Source: Puffinus mauretanicus (Eukaryota; Chordata; Aves; Procellariiformes; Procellariidae). Taken from it: a DNA stretch of 64,000 nt. Shown in pieces: positions 10,110-22,000 of the stretch. Position 1 is the stretch's first letter. Each line of letters starts with the position of its first letter. The stretch is from NCBI GenBank assembly GCA_023333565.1, contig JAJKFH010001431.1:434001-498000 (forward strand). Reading direction: 5' to 3'. The notes under the pieces were generated by a model, which worked only from the letters and a program-made list of their open reading frames with translations, was not told the origin of the DNA and did not search any database. A program made the translations under genes and the position numbers.

Positions 10110-13100
10110 TGTACATTTTTCACACTTCAATTTTCATTAATGCTTTTAGCAGTGTTATGAAAGATGTTAATTGTTGAAGAGGCTTAAATTTTCATGGTCA
10201 TCTGATTACCAGGGTATTTTTTGCTTAACAGTTTCTTATTGCATATGCTGTTGTTGTTATCTGCAATTGTAAATGAAGCAAGTATGCATTACATACCGTA
10301 AACATGCAATACACATTTTGAATATAGATTTGTGGATGCACCGAATCTATAAATTTCATGAAGATGACCAGGTGATTTTGACGTTATTGTACTTCTGTAA
10401 GCAGCACTGTTACAATTGTTTAGAGCAAATAAGGAAGAGGAGTACTGCTTCGTAGTAAAGTTCAGATACTGGTTTGGGTGGGGGTTCTGGTTACTATAGA
10501 AAGTGAAGATGATAAATCTGCCACCCTCCCTAGTATGATTCTAGTGAGAAACACACTTTGGAGAAGAAAGAGATTATGGTGTTTTAACATTTTCATTAAT
10601 ATTTATGTGATGATACCTGGTTGTAGTTTAAGACAATTTCTTTACCAAGGTATTCTTTGCTAAAGAGTCGTCCTACTTTACACTGTTTAAATAAAAAATG
10701 GTTTGCTTCAGAAATAAGTGTATGATAGATAAGGTTAAATGTGGCATCTTTAGGAGTCTGGTAAAATAGGGGAAGGGAGGCTAAATACCAGTGTTTAGGT
10801 ACACTTCCTCTCCTGCACTCTTCCAGGAAGGAAAAAAATTTGGCATAATTGGCATTCAAAGATGCCTTCCATGATGAGTCTCAGTGAAGTGGTGGCTCAG
10901 TCATATCTGAGCTAGCTTTAGTCTTGGTAGTTCGCAGAATGTAGAGATGCTATTCAGCGTGTGCCACTCAAGGAGGTAAAGCAGCCCTCGACATCTTTGC
11001 TGTTACGCTGGGTGCCAGCGCAAGCTCGCCCGTGCACTGCAGTCCTGGCTTGAAGTGTGGGCACAGCCTCGCTTTCTGTGCTGTCTTCGGTTGCACTGTG
11101 CAAACCCCCTCCTTCATCCATCCAGACCCCTGGAAAACAGAATGGTGATGATCTTCCTTGTCTCTTGCACCAAGTCAGTAATATCTATCTATGATCACGT
11201 TCATGCTAGGAATTTCATTTATTGGTCTACAAATTAAAGGTAGATGTGGGATTTAATGACTGGAAAATTTCTATCAACAAACTTTACTACTGTTCTACCA
11301 ACGCTTTCTGCATAAGTGTTTTGGTGTGTTAATGGGGGATAGCCTAACATTACTAGACGTCTCTTGAATGTTTTTACTGCAGTTACTGTAGTTCCCTTGA
11401 GGAAACTCAACCATTATCTATGTCAAAATAATGAGAGGAATTCATACCAAAGAGTGCAAAATACGGTGTCTGAAATGAATGTCTTTCACTTTGACATTCA
11501 GGTCTACCAACAAAAGTAGAAAGAGATATTATCCAATTGTTTTCTTGGTATCCATATCAAGTTCTCAAACAGTTAAAAATAGACAGCCAGTTCCTGGTGA
11601 GTTAACTCTTCTAAAAATTATCAACCACAAATAACCAGTAACTCCCCAAACTATACATTTTAAAGTTTTTGTTACAAAATAGCATAGCGTATATTTGCCT
11701 TGTTTAATTTCTGTCACTGCATTTTCAAAGTCTTTTCATCTTCAGCAACAAAAAAGGCTGATTACTTTGAATAGTAAACTAGATAAACTAAGAGATTCAA
11801 GGAAAAAACACCAAATAATGGCACACCTCTCAACATTGCATCATTTCAGCAGCTCATCAGAAAATGAAGGTGCTTTCTCAAAATTTTTTATATGTGTAAA
11901 CCCCTTCTGCAGACAAGAGGCTAAGCAGAGAAATGACTTTTGTTACTGGGACCTTTTCAGAATGACTTCTGTTGATTTTCAGTTTGCTGGGGGTGGCCTT
12001 TCTGAAACAGGCGGTACTTCCACTGCCTGAAGCTGGGAAGATCCCTGGTCCTCTTGCCATAGGTTAGTCATTCAGCAAGCAATTGTCTCAGTGTTCCTTC
12101 TGGTTTGCTTTCATAGTCTCTTAAATTATGAAAATGAAGCCTCATCTTGTGTACCCAGATCTTTTTCTGTCATGAAAGATGTAGCAGTCTCTACCTTGTA
12201 GGGCAGTGTTTTAAAGAGGTATTTTTTTACTTGAAGTTATTACAGTAAAAAGGTGGGTTGCGTGAGCAAGAGTATTATGGGAAACATGTTACTATACAAT
12301 AAAAATACTAGGATCACTATTTTGGAGTCTCACTGTATTATGTACATTAGAAATGCACAACGTAATAATAGTGTAGTATTTACTTATTAGTTGTGTACAC
12401 TTTTCCTATGATTTGCAGATTCTGCTGTTTGATAATTTTTTACAGTGGACAAGGTGGTTTTCATGGGACTAAGAACATATCTTATACAGGTCAGAGGTAG
12501 TGAAATGACAAGATATTGCAAATCACTCCTACATATATGCCTTTTCATGGAGCACAGCCTTTTTCAAAGGAAGGTTTTAAGGTCTTGGCCTCAGATGTTA
12601 GGTAATATATGGTAGAATTCTGATGCAGGGAGCATAGTTTATTTGCTAGCCTAACTGTTAATCTCCAAAAGTTTAAACACCTGTTACCAATTCTAAGACA
12701 TTACTGCATGTTAATTGCCATGGCAAAATCCATGTCTTATTTTTAACGTGGGTGCAATCTGGAGACTTTCACATGCATACTACTCTAGTAAATCTCTGGA
12801 TCATTTGATGGTCAATCCAGTACTGCAGAGGGCCATTGCTTGCATGCTCTTGTGTGACTTTTCCCATATAACCTTAGTGATGAGACACTTTTGATTCTTT
12901 CCCTGAAAGGCAACGAATGAAGCAGATCTTCAGCTTTGTTTCTGAGAGAAAATAGGAAATGTATACCCCTCTGGACTGAAAGAAGATAAAGAATAACAAT
13001 AATGTCAGAGCTTTGAATCCTGTCCTGAACAATTACTTTGGACTTTGTACAAGCCAGGAGGAGGAAACAAACCTAAACAAGAGCAGCATTGTCAAGAAGC

Positions 13101-13980
13101 CCATGCTATGTTGACAAGAAGTTCATCAGAGACTGTAGGCTGGAATTTTAAGTGAAAATTGAAATTATCTCAGTCCTTGAAGAGCTGGTTTGCCATATCT
13201 CCCTGTTATTTTAAGCAAACTTGTTAATTTCTCTACTGGAAATCTTTCTTTTCTTCAGCCTAATTTGAATTGCATGTTCTTTTCTTCTAAGGTTCTGCCC
13301 TGCCCCCTTCTGTGCTGTCTTGCATTTCATAGACAAATTCTCCCTTCATCAGGATGGTCAGGTGGCACAGTTCGTTCTTGGTATAGAAAGACTAAAGAAA
13401 GATTTCAGGTCTAAATCAGGATATGCAAGTGCGAGATTCTTTTGAAAGCCCGTTTTAAATATACGTGCCTTGGTCCAAGCAGATGGAAGAGGAATGTCTC
13501 GATGACTATGGCACAAATCTAACTGGGTTTGAGATGCTTCTTTCATTGCTGATGATTTGTGTCATTTTGGGCAAGACCCTTGCAGCCAAATCCACAAAAA
13601 CACGGTCACCGGAAGCGGGGATTAGGCCTTATTCAGGTGTCGAAATACGGAATGTGATTACCTAGGTTTTCAACAGAAAAGTCCTTTTATGTTATTCCAT
13701 AAAACAAAACACCATCAACTTACCTTCTTTTGTCTGTTTTTAGCAACAACATCAACAAAAAAGAAAATCCCTGGTACCCAGAGACAACGTACTTGCTCGA
13801 GTGCAGAGGGGAAAGTACTGGTCAATAAATCCCCGTCTTTCAACCAGCTCAGCAGCTCAGCTGCTTGGGTATGCCTCTCTCCCCATTCTCACGTGCGCAG
13901 CGTGTGTGGTTGTAACTTAGCCTTTCGCATTCCCCAGCTGCCCATAAAGAAGCTCAGTACCGTTTCACTCAAGTCCTTTT
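10110..13980. other. Intergenic, start of the QKI downstream desert
   Basis: This is AT-rich single-copy sequence. Open frames are at most about 113 codons and show no domain, splice pattern or start context that would make a gene credible. No interspersed repeat was recognised. A T-rich acceptor-like tract ending in TTTTTAG at 13,743 precedes the MIR-like piece at 13,985. Confidence 0.55.
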
Positions 13981-13984
13981 GTTG

Positions 13985-14135
13985 CTCTCGTTCTGAATCT
14001 TTGTACCTCCGTTCCCCGTCGGTGAAACGAGGTGAACAGGAGTACCCGAGTAGAGTGTCAGCTGTGGATGACCGCGTGCAAGACTGTGGAGTGCTCAACC
14101 AGCACAATGCTGAGTGCTCTCCAGTACCATAACAG
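13985..14135 (+). repeat. Decayed MIR-type (CORE) SINE fragment
   Basis: The segment ttgtacctccgttccccgtc followed by a gtgaaacgaggtgaa block resembles the MIR stretch 'cctcagtttccccatctgtaaaatgggg'. The following gactgtggagtgctcaacc and ctctccagtacc match the downstream part of reptile and bird MIR copies as I remember them. The match is by eye and divergent. The 147-codon frame at 13,689-14,132 overlaps this repeat and is not treated as a gene. Confidence 0.5.
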
Positions 14136-14139
14136 TGTC

Positions 14140-15910
14140 CAAGTGTCTTATGATCTTGAATGTACTTAAAAATAAAGCACGTAAGCAAAACAAAATACCT
14201 TTGACTTCTTACTTAGTCAAACCCACGGTATAAAAAGATCGCATGATCTCGTAGGCCAGCTGCGCCCTAGTCTCAGACCAGATGACCTCAGTGAGTACCA
14301 GCAGTGCCAGAGATGGCTCTCTCTTGCTCTGGCTTGATTTGTCTTCACAGCTTTCTCCGTCCTGCAGGCTCACTGTGGATGGACTGAGCTGCATTCCAGT
14401 TTTTCACAGTCGGCAAGTCCAAGGAGAGGCGAAGGGACAGAGATGCAGCTGCAGGGAACAGCACTGCTTTGTCTCTTCAGCGGTGGAAGGTAGAAGCAGG
14501 GAGCACCGATTGCATTTGAGACCCAGCAGGACAGGCAAAATGGGATTGTATTGCAAACCTGCTTGGTGGAAGTCAGACTTTCCCAGTACAACACGGGAGA
14601 CAGGCACGATGAAGAATATCTAACATACTGCTTTTTGCTTGTCGGATTGTTAGTATCGTCAGGCAGCAAAATTCCAAGGTTGCTTAAATTTTCTGCTGCC
14701 TTTTGGGAAAACGCTTATCTGCTCCAAGAACTCTTTGGTGCTCACAGAGCCTACTGAAGAGTGCAGCACACAGTCAGTCTCACTGACCTTTGTGTGCTGA
14801 GGTTGAACATCTTTGAGCTTTTGACTATAGCAATCCTGATACCGTTACAATACAGTGATGGGTTAATACATGATGCCCTTTACAAATCTAGATCTATTAT
14901 AATACACAGTAAATTCAAGGGGCTGGGAAAATGATGCAGCGAGGCAGCATTCTGCATTAGTGTTAAACTAATGCATGAGTGTTACTGGATGTAGGAGAAG
15001 ATACTCCTGACATACACCATCTCCATTTGAAAGTTGAACTTAAAAATTGGGTGGCTTTTTTTAAATCCACATCTGGGTGCTGGATGTTGCCTTTTATTTT
15101 GTTAGTATTGCTCTTCCTTGACCGTGTTTGGAAACAAAAGTTAGCATAAACCCACCAGGTCTCCTCTGCAATCACGTGAGGTTCTGATTGTTCAACTCTC
15201 AGGCTACCATATGATTTTTGAAACTGAAATGCCTTAAAATAACTAACTTTGATGCAAGAACAACAATGTTTGCAGCCTCAGGCTTGTAGCTGTGAATGGT
15301 TACATTTGGGATGCCAATTTTGCAGAAAGCTTTCGATTTGCTTCTGAAGGAAAGAAATAAATGCTGTTTGTGAGAGACAGAACTTCGGGTTTCTCAAGCA
15401 AAAGCCAGCGTTAGCAGGTAGGTATAAAACAGAATCATGTCATCAGCCATATCACTAATCCCAGCAAAGCCCAATATTAGCTGATTTATCCTTGGTCACA
15501 CTCAACCACAAGTTGGCTGGCAACCAAACACTTTTGGCCAGCCCCAGTAGGTGGAAGGTGGAGAAGTGGGGGTTTAGCTCCTCAGTCAAGACTCTTCGAA
15601 GATTTTATCTTGGTGAAGTAAACAACTGCATTTTATTAGTTGTCATGTATGTCACAGTGATAATAATGAATTATATCAATGAAGTAGGACTTTCACCTGC
15701 TCTGGATTTGTCTTGTGACTTCCCTGTCTGAGGCAACCTTCAGATAAATGATTTCCACTCCAGCAAACACCTAGTTTAAAACAAAAGTGAAACCAATGAA
15801 TGAAATAGTAAAACTTCTGACTCTGTTTAGCAGGGAGGGAAGTAGTAAATAATGTTGCCTTAGAGCAATTTCTCCCTTGTCATCCCTTTTTCCCTTGCAG
15901 TTTGCTGTCA
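14140..15910. other. Intergenic, no recognised element
   Basis: This sequence holds several overlapping open frames of 60-113 codons in different frames on both strands (14,209-14,757), a pattern expected by chance. AATAAA occurs at 14171-14176 but cannot be tied to a transcript. Nothing further is supported. Confidence 0.5.
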
Positions 15911-15914
15911 CTAA

Positions 15915-16015
15915 TCACTGTGAGCCAGACTCTGCACGTCGAAGAATCCTTCAGACGGAGTCAGTGGGGCTGCTCGTGTGAGTAATTTGCAATGCACGCA
16001 GACAGGACCATGAGG
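15915..16015. repeat. Remnant of an old amniote interspersed repeat (copy A)
   Basis: The segment contains gagtcagtggggctgctcgt followed by gtgagtaatt. It resembles a dispersed sequence common in turtles, crocodilians and birds whose core reads 'attgacttcaatggggctactcatgtgagtaa'. The family name is not recalled with certainty. Several similar remnants occur in the window. Confidence 0.4.
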
Positions 16016-16019
16016 CCCC

Positions 16020-18400
16020 GTGCTATTAGATTCATTTCAGCTATAAATTCTCTGGGCAAGGACTTATATTTCTTGTCAGTAAAACACTGGGTGCAATTCT
16101 GGTGCTGTGCTTCCCCCCCCCCCCCCTTCTAGAACATCTCATTTTCTCTCACCTTTTTCTTTACACACACAGAGAGCCCTACAAGAATGAGAGTAGCAGC
16201 AGCTCTGACGAGCAATGCTAACGTGCCTTGTTCCTCTGAGGGACTCCTTTGGACGATTTAGCAATGTCACTCTGGCTCTGAATGTTCCTTTTAAGTCAAG
16301 AGCCGCATTGCTGGTAGCAGGTTTGGAAAGGGACAGCCCAGTTGCAAAGGCAGGAAAAAAAGTTACATCAGTGGCTGGCGGCAGCAGGAGAGGCTGGTTG
16401 TGCCGGTGAGTCAGCCGTACCACGCGCTCCGCTTGCTTATTCCAGCCACATACAGGCATGTGCAGGCAGGGAAAATTCCTAGCTTTGATTGCATGTGAGG
16501 AAAGGACCTGCTTACGCTGCCACAGTAAACTGTTCGCTCAGAATAAAATCTCACAAAGCATAATTGCCAAAATCCTGGGACAAAATGCTTCTGCTTAATC
16601 CCTGACGCATCTTGCTCTTTTCACTGGGAGAAAAGTAGTAATTTATGGGTTTTTTTCCCAAATTTAATTACCAGCTTTGATGTGTCTATAATGGGAATAA
16701 TGGCAGAGAATACAAGGTCTTCCGTCTGCACTGCTACCTATACACTTGCATATAAATAGCACTTTTGTTTCACAGGTTGGAATAACAGCTGAAGAGACGT
16801 ACCAACGGTGCAGTAACTCTTTTCCTTCGTACTGGATCTAATAGGCCTGCAGTCAGAAAAATACCATTTATGCTTTGTTTTTAGGCTGCAACTCACCCTC
16901 TGCAGAGGGCCTCTGCCCTCTAGCCCAGCTAAGTCCGGCTAAGCCCTCAGACAGGCCTTCCAGGTTCCCCTCCGATGAGTATGGGGATGCAGAGGGGTTT
17001 GCATTCTGTTCATGGGTAAAGGCACGTAAATAATACCTTTATGGCTCAGGTATGTCTTGAAATACGCAACCTGCTGGCAGACAATTCTACTTTATTGTGC
17101 AGATACTTGTTCTGAACCACATGGCTGGTAAGTCATGAAATATTAATGGCCATGCAAATCTTCTCTTCTGTATCACAAGCTTTTCTGTGTTCCTGACCCC
17201 TGACTTCCTTTAATCATCTCCCGGGTGTGTGGTCTGTTACTATTCTGAGATATCTTGTGAACAGGGGCAAAGTAATTACTTGATCCCTGCCTGCTGCAAG
17301 AATCTTTTTGAAAAGAAAATGGATAACTTGAGAGACATTTCCTCCTTGCATTAAAATCAGTCCCACCTGCTTGCTTCGCAAGATTTCTCTTTTGGTGGCC
17401 TGAATGCAGACCTGCAGTGTTTGGTGTTATTTTCACGACTTTAAAAACAGCATTCTTGGCTCTCCTAAGTCATCACCTGCTTCTCCATAGATTAAATACA
17501 ATTTCTGGTTAGAAGTTTTCTCCCCTCCTCTCCCTCTCCTACCGATTTTGCTTAAGGCATCCTTATAAATAAGCTACAACTCCAACCACCAGACGTTTTG
17601 TTGTGATTTGTAACAGGAAGGCCCAAAGATCTTTCAACCAGCAGCTGTAGTGCTTGTTAGTTATAGGGTTATCTTAGCCACCTCCCTAATAATTAGAGGC
17701 TGAATTAATGCCTGAAACATGAAGTTTTTTAAGAACTGGGGCATGTATTTTTGGCAGAAATCTCCTTTCCTTTCTCTACCTATTCTCTAACATCCCAAAT
17801 ACTAAAAATAATGATGTTACTGTTGTGGGGAAATATGGAAATGCTTCCTAGCTCCCTGCCAAACATAGGAGAGGTCAGTGGTTTGGTGCCAGGCGGGTCT
17901 GACAACCAAAGGAGAAGCAGCTGTACAAGCAATACGGCTGTAGAGAGAGAACTAATCGTGGAAGAGTGTTTGCCATACGGGAGCTATTTTGATGAAAGTA
18001 TAGACATGAGTAGGTATTTTCACAAATGAGCTTGTACTGACTGCCAAAAGCATAGTGTAACACAAGGACAGTAATGACCACAGAGTTTAATACAAGGTTA
18101 TTAAATATTGACCTACAAGTGGTTTCTGATTTCTGGAGCAATTTTGCCCAAGTGCAGGAGTCAGCAACGCAGCACCAAAACCAGTGCTTTTAAAATGGCG
18201 GTTTCAGATGGATAAGGAGGTAGGGGAGACTAGCTAAGGTCAAAACATTCGTCAGCAGAGCAGAGAAAAAGGAACTGGGATAGCTCAGGTGTTTGTAATA
18301 TCCCACTTTGTGATACCAGGGGTGAAACAGAAGAATGTTTCTGGGGCTCTGCCGTTCAGTCCTCAGTCAGTCCGTGCCATTTCTGAGGATCAGGTGCCAG
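16020..18400. other. Intergenic, mostly unique sequence
   Basis: A pure C14 run lies at 16113-16126. The stretch 17,640-17,720 is AT-rich with ATAATTAGAGGCTGAATTAATG, a homeodomain-like texture. The open frames (64-106 codons) show no family likeness. Confidence 0.45.
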
Positions 18401-18404
18401 CCTG

Positions 18405-18515
18405 GGAAGGAATCCACACCCTGAGTTTTAAAGGTGCGAAGATATCTACCTCACCCTTGATTTCAGTCAGCAGTTGGGTGCCTACATGTCTTTAAGGGCA
18501 TAGGTGTCTGCCAGC
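18405..18515. repeat. Remnant of an old amniote interspersed repeat (copy B)
   Basis: The segment ttgatttcagtcagcagttg followed by ggtgcctacatg resembles the repeated unit 'cattgatttcaatgggagttaggtgcctaa' that is widespread in archosaur and turtle genomes. Identification is by memory and by eye. Confidence 0.4.
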
Positions 18516-18729
18516 CACTGCTTTTCAGACTTCTGGTGTCGTTTGTATTTTACCAGCCCTTGCCTCTTGCCTCTGCTTTCTAGCTGCCCAAACTTGTTCT
18601 TCATTATTTTTCCTTCTTTCACACTTTTCTTGGAGTTTTTTTAGTTGTGAAATGACCTCGGTGACTTCCAGGTCCTGTGAGAAAGGCAGACCCACAGCTT
18701 GGCTCACTCAAATGACACTCGTGAAGCAA

Positions 18730-18990
18730 CGTTATTCAGTGGCTTAAAACCTGGCAGCCTCCGACCCGGGGACCACCTGCGGCTTGACTGTGCCCTGTGC
18801 CCAGAGCGGGAGCCCCTCGGCCTGTCGGGGACGTGCCACCAGCCGGTCGGTGCTGTGGGAGCCATAGAGAAAGCAGCCGGAGTGGAGAAGCCCGAGCATC
18901 CCTCCCGGCCCTCCTGCAGCCCTGCGGTGTCTCGCCGCAGGGTGACTTATACGTGTCTAAATGATGGCAATGAGTCCAGCTGCAGGCGCG
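18730..18990. other. CpG-rich patch
   Basis: About 18 CpG dinucleotides were counted by hand in roughly 260 bases of GC-rich sequence, far more than in the surrounding DNA. The 108-codon open frame 18,699-19,025 on + is explained by the GC content and has no recognisable domain. Confidence 0.5.
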
Positions 18991-19029
18991 GCCCTCCCCT
19001 AGCTTGCAAAGGTGACAACTGCTAACTCT

Positions 19030-22000
19030 GGTTTTGGAAAGAGATGAGCTCTGGTCAGCTGAAAAAAGCAGTGAGTAATCCTCATCTACGTGGCTTTGTA
19101 ACTAAGCTGTGAGTCACTCTAATGAGCAATTCCAAAAGCGCTGACCATGTTTCTTCTCTTGAGACTCCGAGTTACCCTGCAGCCTTGGTGTGCCTCGGTG
19201 CCACGTTCTGAGCAGAGGAAACTCAGGGACAGTGGTTTTAACGCAAACCTTATTAATGGAAGAAATGCTTTTGTGGTATGTATGTATGCCCAAACACTCA
19301 GTATAAGTAATTAGGAAGCTTTCCAGAGTTTTTCTGTACTTGGTGTTTCCCTCTAAAGCTGCAGAATTGGTTTTTATTTGAATAACCCTTTCTTACTCCT
19401 CACCATCAGGATTTCAGTTGCAGATCACTCTCTCTTTTTGTCTTGCGCACAAAGCCTGGCCAGCTAGAGCTGGTTGGGCTGGTGTGCAGCAACCGGGCGG
19501 AGAAGCGCATGGGATTGTCTCTGGGGAAGTCCGTGGCCCTGCGTTTCTGGGGACAGCACGAAGTACACCAGCCCCCTCTGTCCCCCCTGCTCTCCACCGT
19601 GCTTGCATTGCAGGGCGGGACAGTGCCCATACCACCCCTTCAAAGGTTGCTCTGCCACCTTCTACTCCCCTGAGTGCGATGTCCTCAATGTCCTCGCTTG
19701 GTTTTAAGCTCCAACTGGGGTACCAGCATGTCAGGGATTATGAAAGCTGTTTGCCTCTGGTTTGAATGCAAAGCATGGGCTGGCTTGGCTGCATGCAGAA
19801 AACTGCATCACTGGATGTTTTCAGCAGCTTCCCCTGCGTGCACGGTGCTATTTAAAGTGAAAGCACTTTGATTTGGAAAAGGCGAGGGTGAAGGTGAAGG
19901 CTAATAATGGAAGTTTGTAAATGCAGCTGCCATTACAGCACTCCGTGTCTTTCATGCCATCCTTCGTTTACTCTCCTGGCGCTCTCGCCTTCTCTTTTAA
20001 TGCTCTGTTGTTTTTGCCCCCATGAGCATACCGCTGCTGAGAGTAACTGGGGTAGCTGAGTTTGATCCATTTATGTGCCTACGGGTATAGTGTGGGCTGT
20101 TATTTTAACCCTGCAAGTGAAATGATCCATGAAACCTCCACAGTGAACTGTGCTAAGGGACAGACTTTCATAATCTGTGGATTGTACTGAAAATAGTTTC
20201 AGGTGTTAAGAACTTTGAGCTCTTACAGCTCACAGCTATTAAAAAACCCCCTCTTATAGTTAAGAGCTTTTAATAGAGACACATCTACATAACACTCCTA
20301 TGTGAGTGGGTGTTGTTGGCACCAGCAGTGGGACGCCTGACCCTAGTCCTGGTCCCTCCCTCGTCAGCTGCAGGACACGGGCAGCTCTAAGGGCAGTTCA
20401 TCCCAGATTAGGAGAAAAGTCTAATACAAACAGGGGGAATCATTCTCCTCCTCTGTAACCTGCCTGGGCTCCCTATGCAGTTGGCTTGGCTGGACGCGAG
20501 CCCTTCAGACAGCAAAACTTATGTGAGGTGAATGTGACTTGCGCTGAACCTCACTCGAAGCCCGTGGCAGGCGAGGTAGACAACAAGATCCTAGTCCTGT
20601 ACCACACCTTGAAACGGACTAGCCCTACTGTTCTGTCTCCGAAACGTCTCTGTCCCTCCTGCCTCTTTGCAGAGTGGAAGTCCATCTGGGAGGGATACAA
20701 CGGTGTGCACACAAAGCTAGCTGGTTTCCGCTGAAGCCTCATGTATTTGTAAAGATGACCCTCCCCAGTGCTGCTCACTCATTGCCCTTCAGGTCCCTAG
20801 GGATCTCCTACCTCGCAAGAGTGGGGGGAACTCCTCTGCCCCAAAACCCTCATCAAAAAGCACTTGCTCAAAGGGAGCAGGAGTCAAAAAAATGCGACTT
20901 CTGCAGCTGAACTCATATTAGAGGAATTATTTCAAGCAGTCCGTACATTCCTTCTGCTTATAATTTATTATTAACAGCCTGAGAGGGAGAAAAATAATTC
21001 ATTAAACAATCAGTAAGGCATTCATAAGACATTATTGAGATCAAGTCTCAGGGAAACACATGGGGCTTCACAAATATATTAAGTTTTATCTACCCAGTTA
21101 AGTCATTTTACATAGGAAAGTGAAACTTAATCCAACTGCTCTGTCTCTGTAGCTGCTGCTCAAGGGGAAATGAATTCAGATCCACCATAATCTGAGTAAT
21201 AGGTTCAACACCAGCTCCCTCTTATCAGAGGGAAAGGAGCAGTTTCATCTCATAGTTCCTGCAGTCTGCCCCATGCTTATCTATTCCCTGGTGGCCAGAT
21301 ATCAGAGCAGACCGGTTAGAGGAGTCCCCTTCCAGGGGCTGGAAAGCAAAATGCCTCGCCGTGAGACCCTCCGCCCTTCCTCCTTGCTGCAGGCAGTTTG
21401 CGGGCGCTTTCTTTCCCAGATGGGAGTTGCCCACACCCAGACTTGAGAAAAATTTTGAAAAAGTGGAATTTCTCCCTTAGCCCAAATCTGTATTCTTGCT
21501 CTAGTCCTCTAGTCAGCAATGAGGCAGTAAGGCACTGCTTGGTCAAACTCGCTCCTCGGAAAGCCCCCGCTCTCTCTCCAATATTGGACATCTGGTATAC
21601 TGGCCTCCTAACCACGCTACTACGTGGTGGGATGATTTGGTTTTGTTGAGAAGCCGAAGGTCGCCAACAGCCTCACTTCCCACCCCCGTACTTTGCTTTC
21701 TGAACCTCTACCCTTTGCTTGTGCTGTGCAGTGATGATCCTGTATGGGAAACGACTTAAAAAACATCATAAAGACATTTCTGGGAGCAGTGGAATCTTCA
21801 AAGGAAAATTCTTGGGAAGCTGGAAATATGGTGGGAGGGAAAATATAATCTTTCTCTTATTTCAGATGAACTTCTGCCTTCCTTGAAATTCCTGTGAATT
21901 TCAAAGCCTTTGATAGTCATGAAACATCAGAGGAACCTTTATGCTAAGCAAAACCTGTGTGAAAGCAGCGCTGCTTCTGATCCCACCAGGAGCTGCTGCA

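Noticed and set aside
13689..14132. 147-codon open frame on +
   Set aside because: Its 3' third is a MIR-like SINE, and the protein has no family likeness.
20236..20276. Inverted repeat CTATTAAAA ... TTTTAATAG
   Set aside because: Nine-base AT-rich arms with a 23-base gap are expected by chance in a window of this size. No downstream signal supports a functional hairpin.
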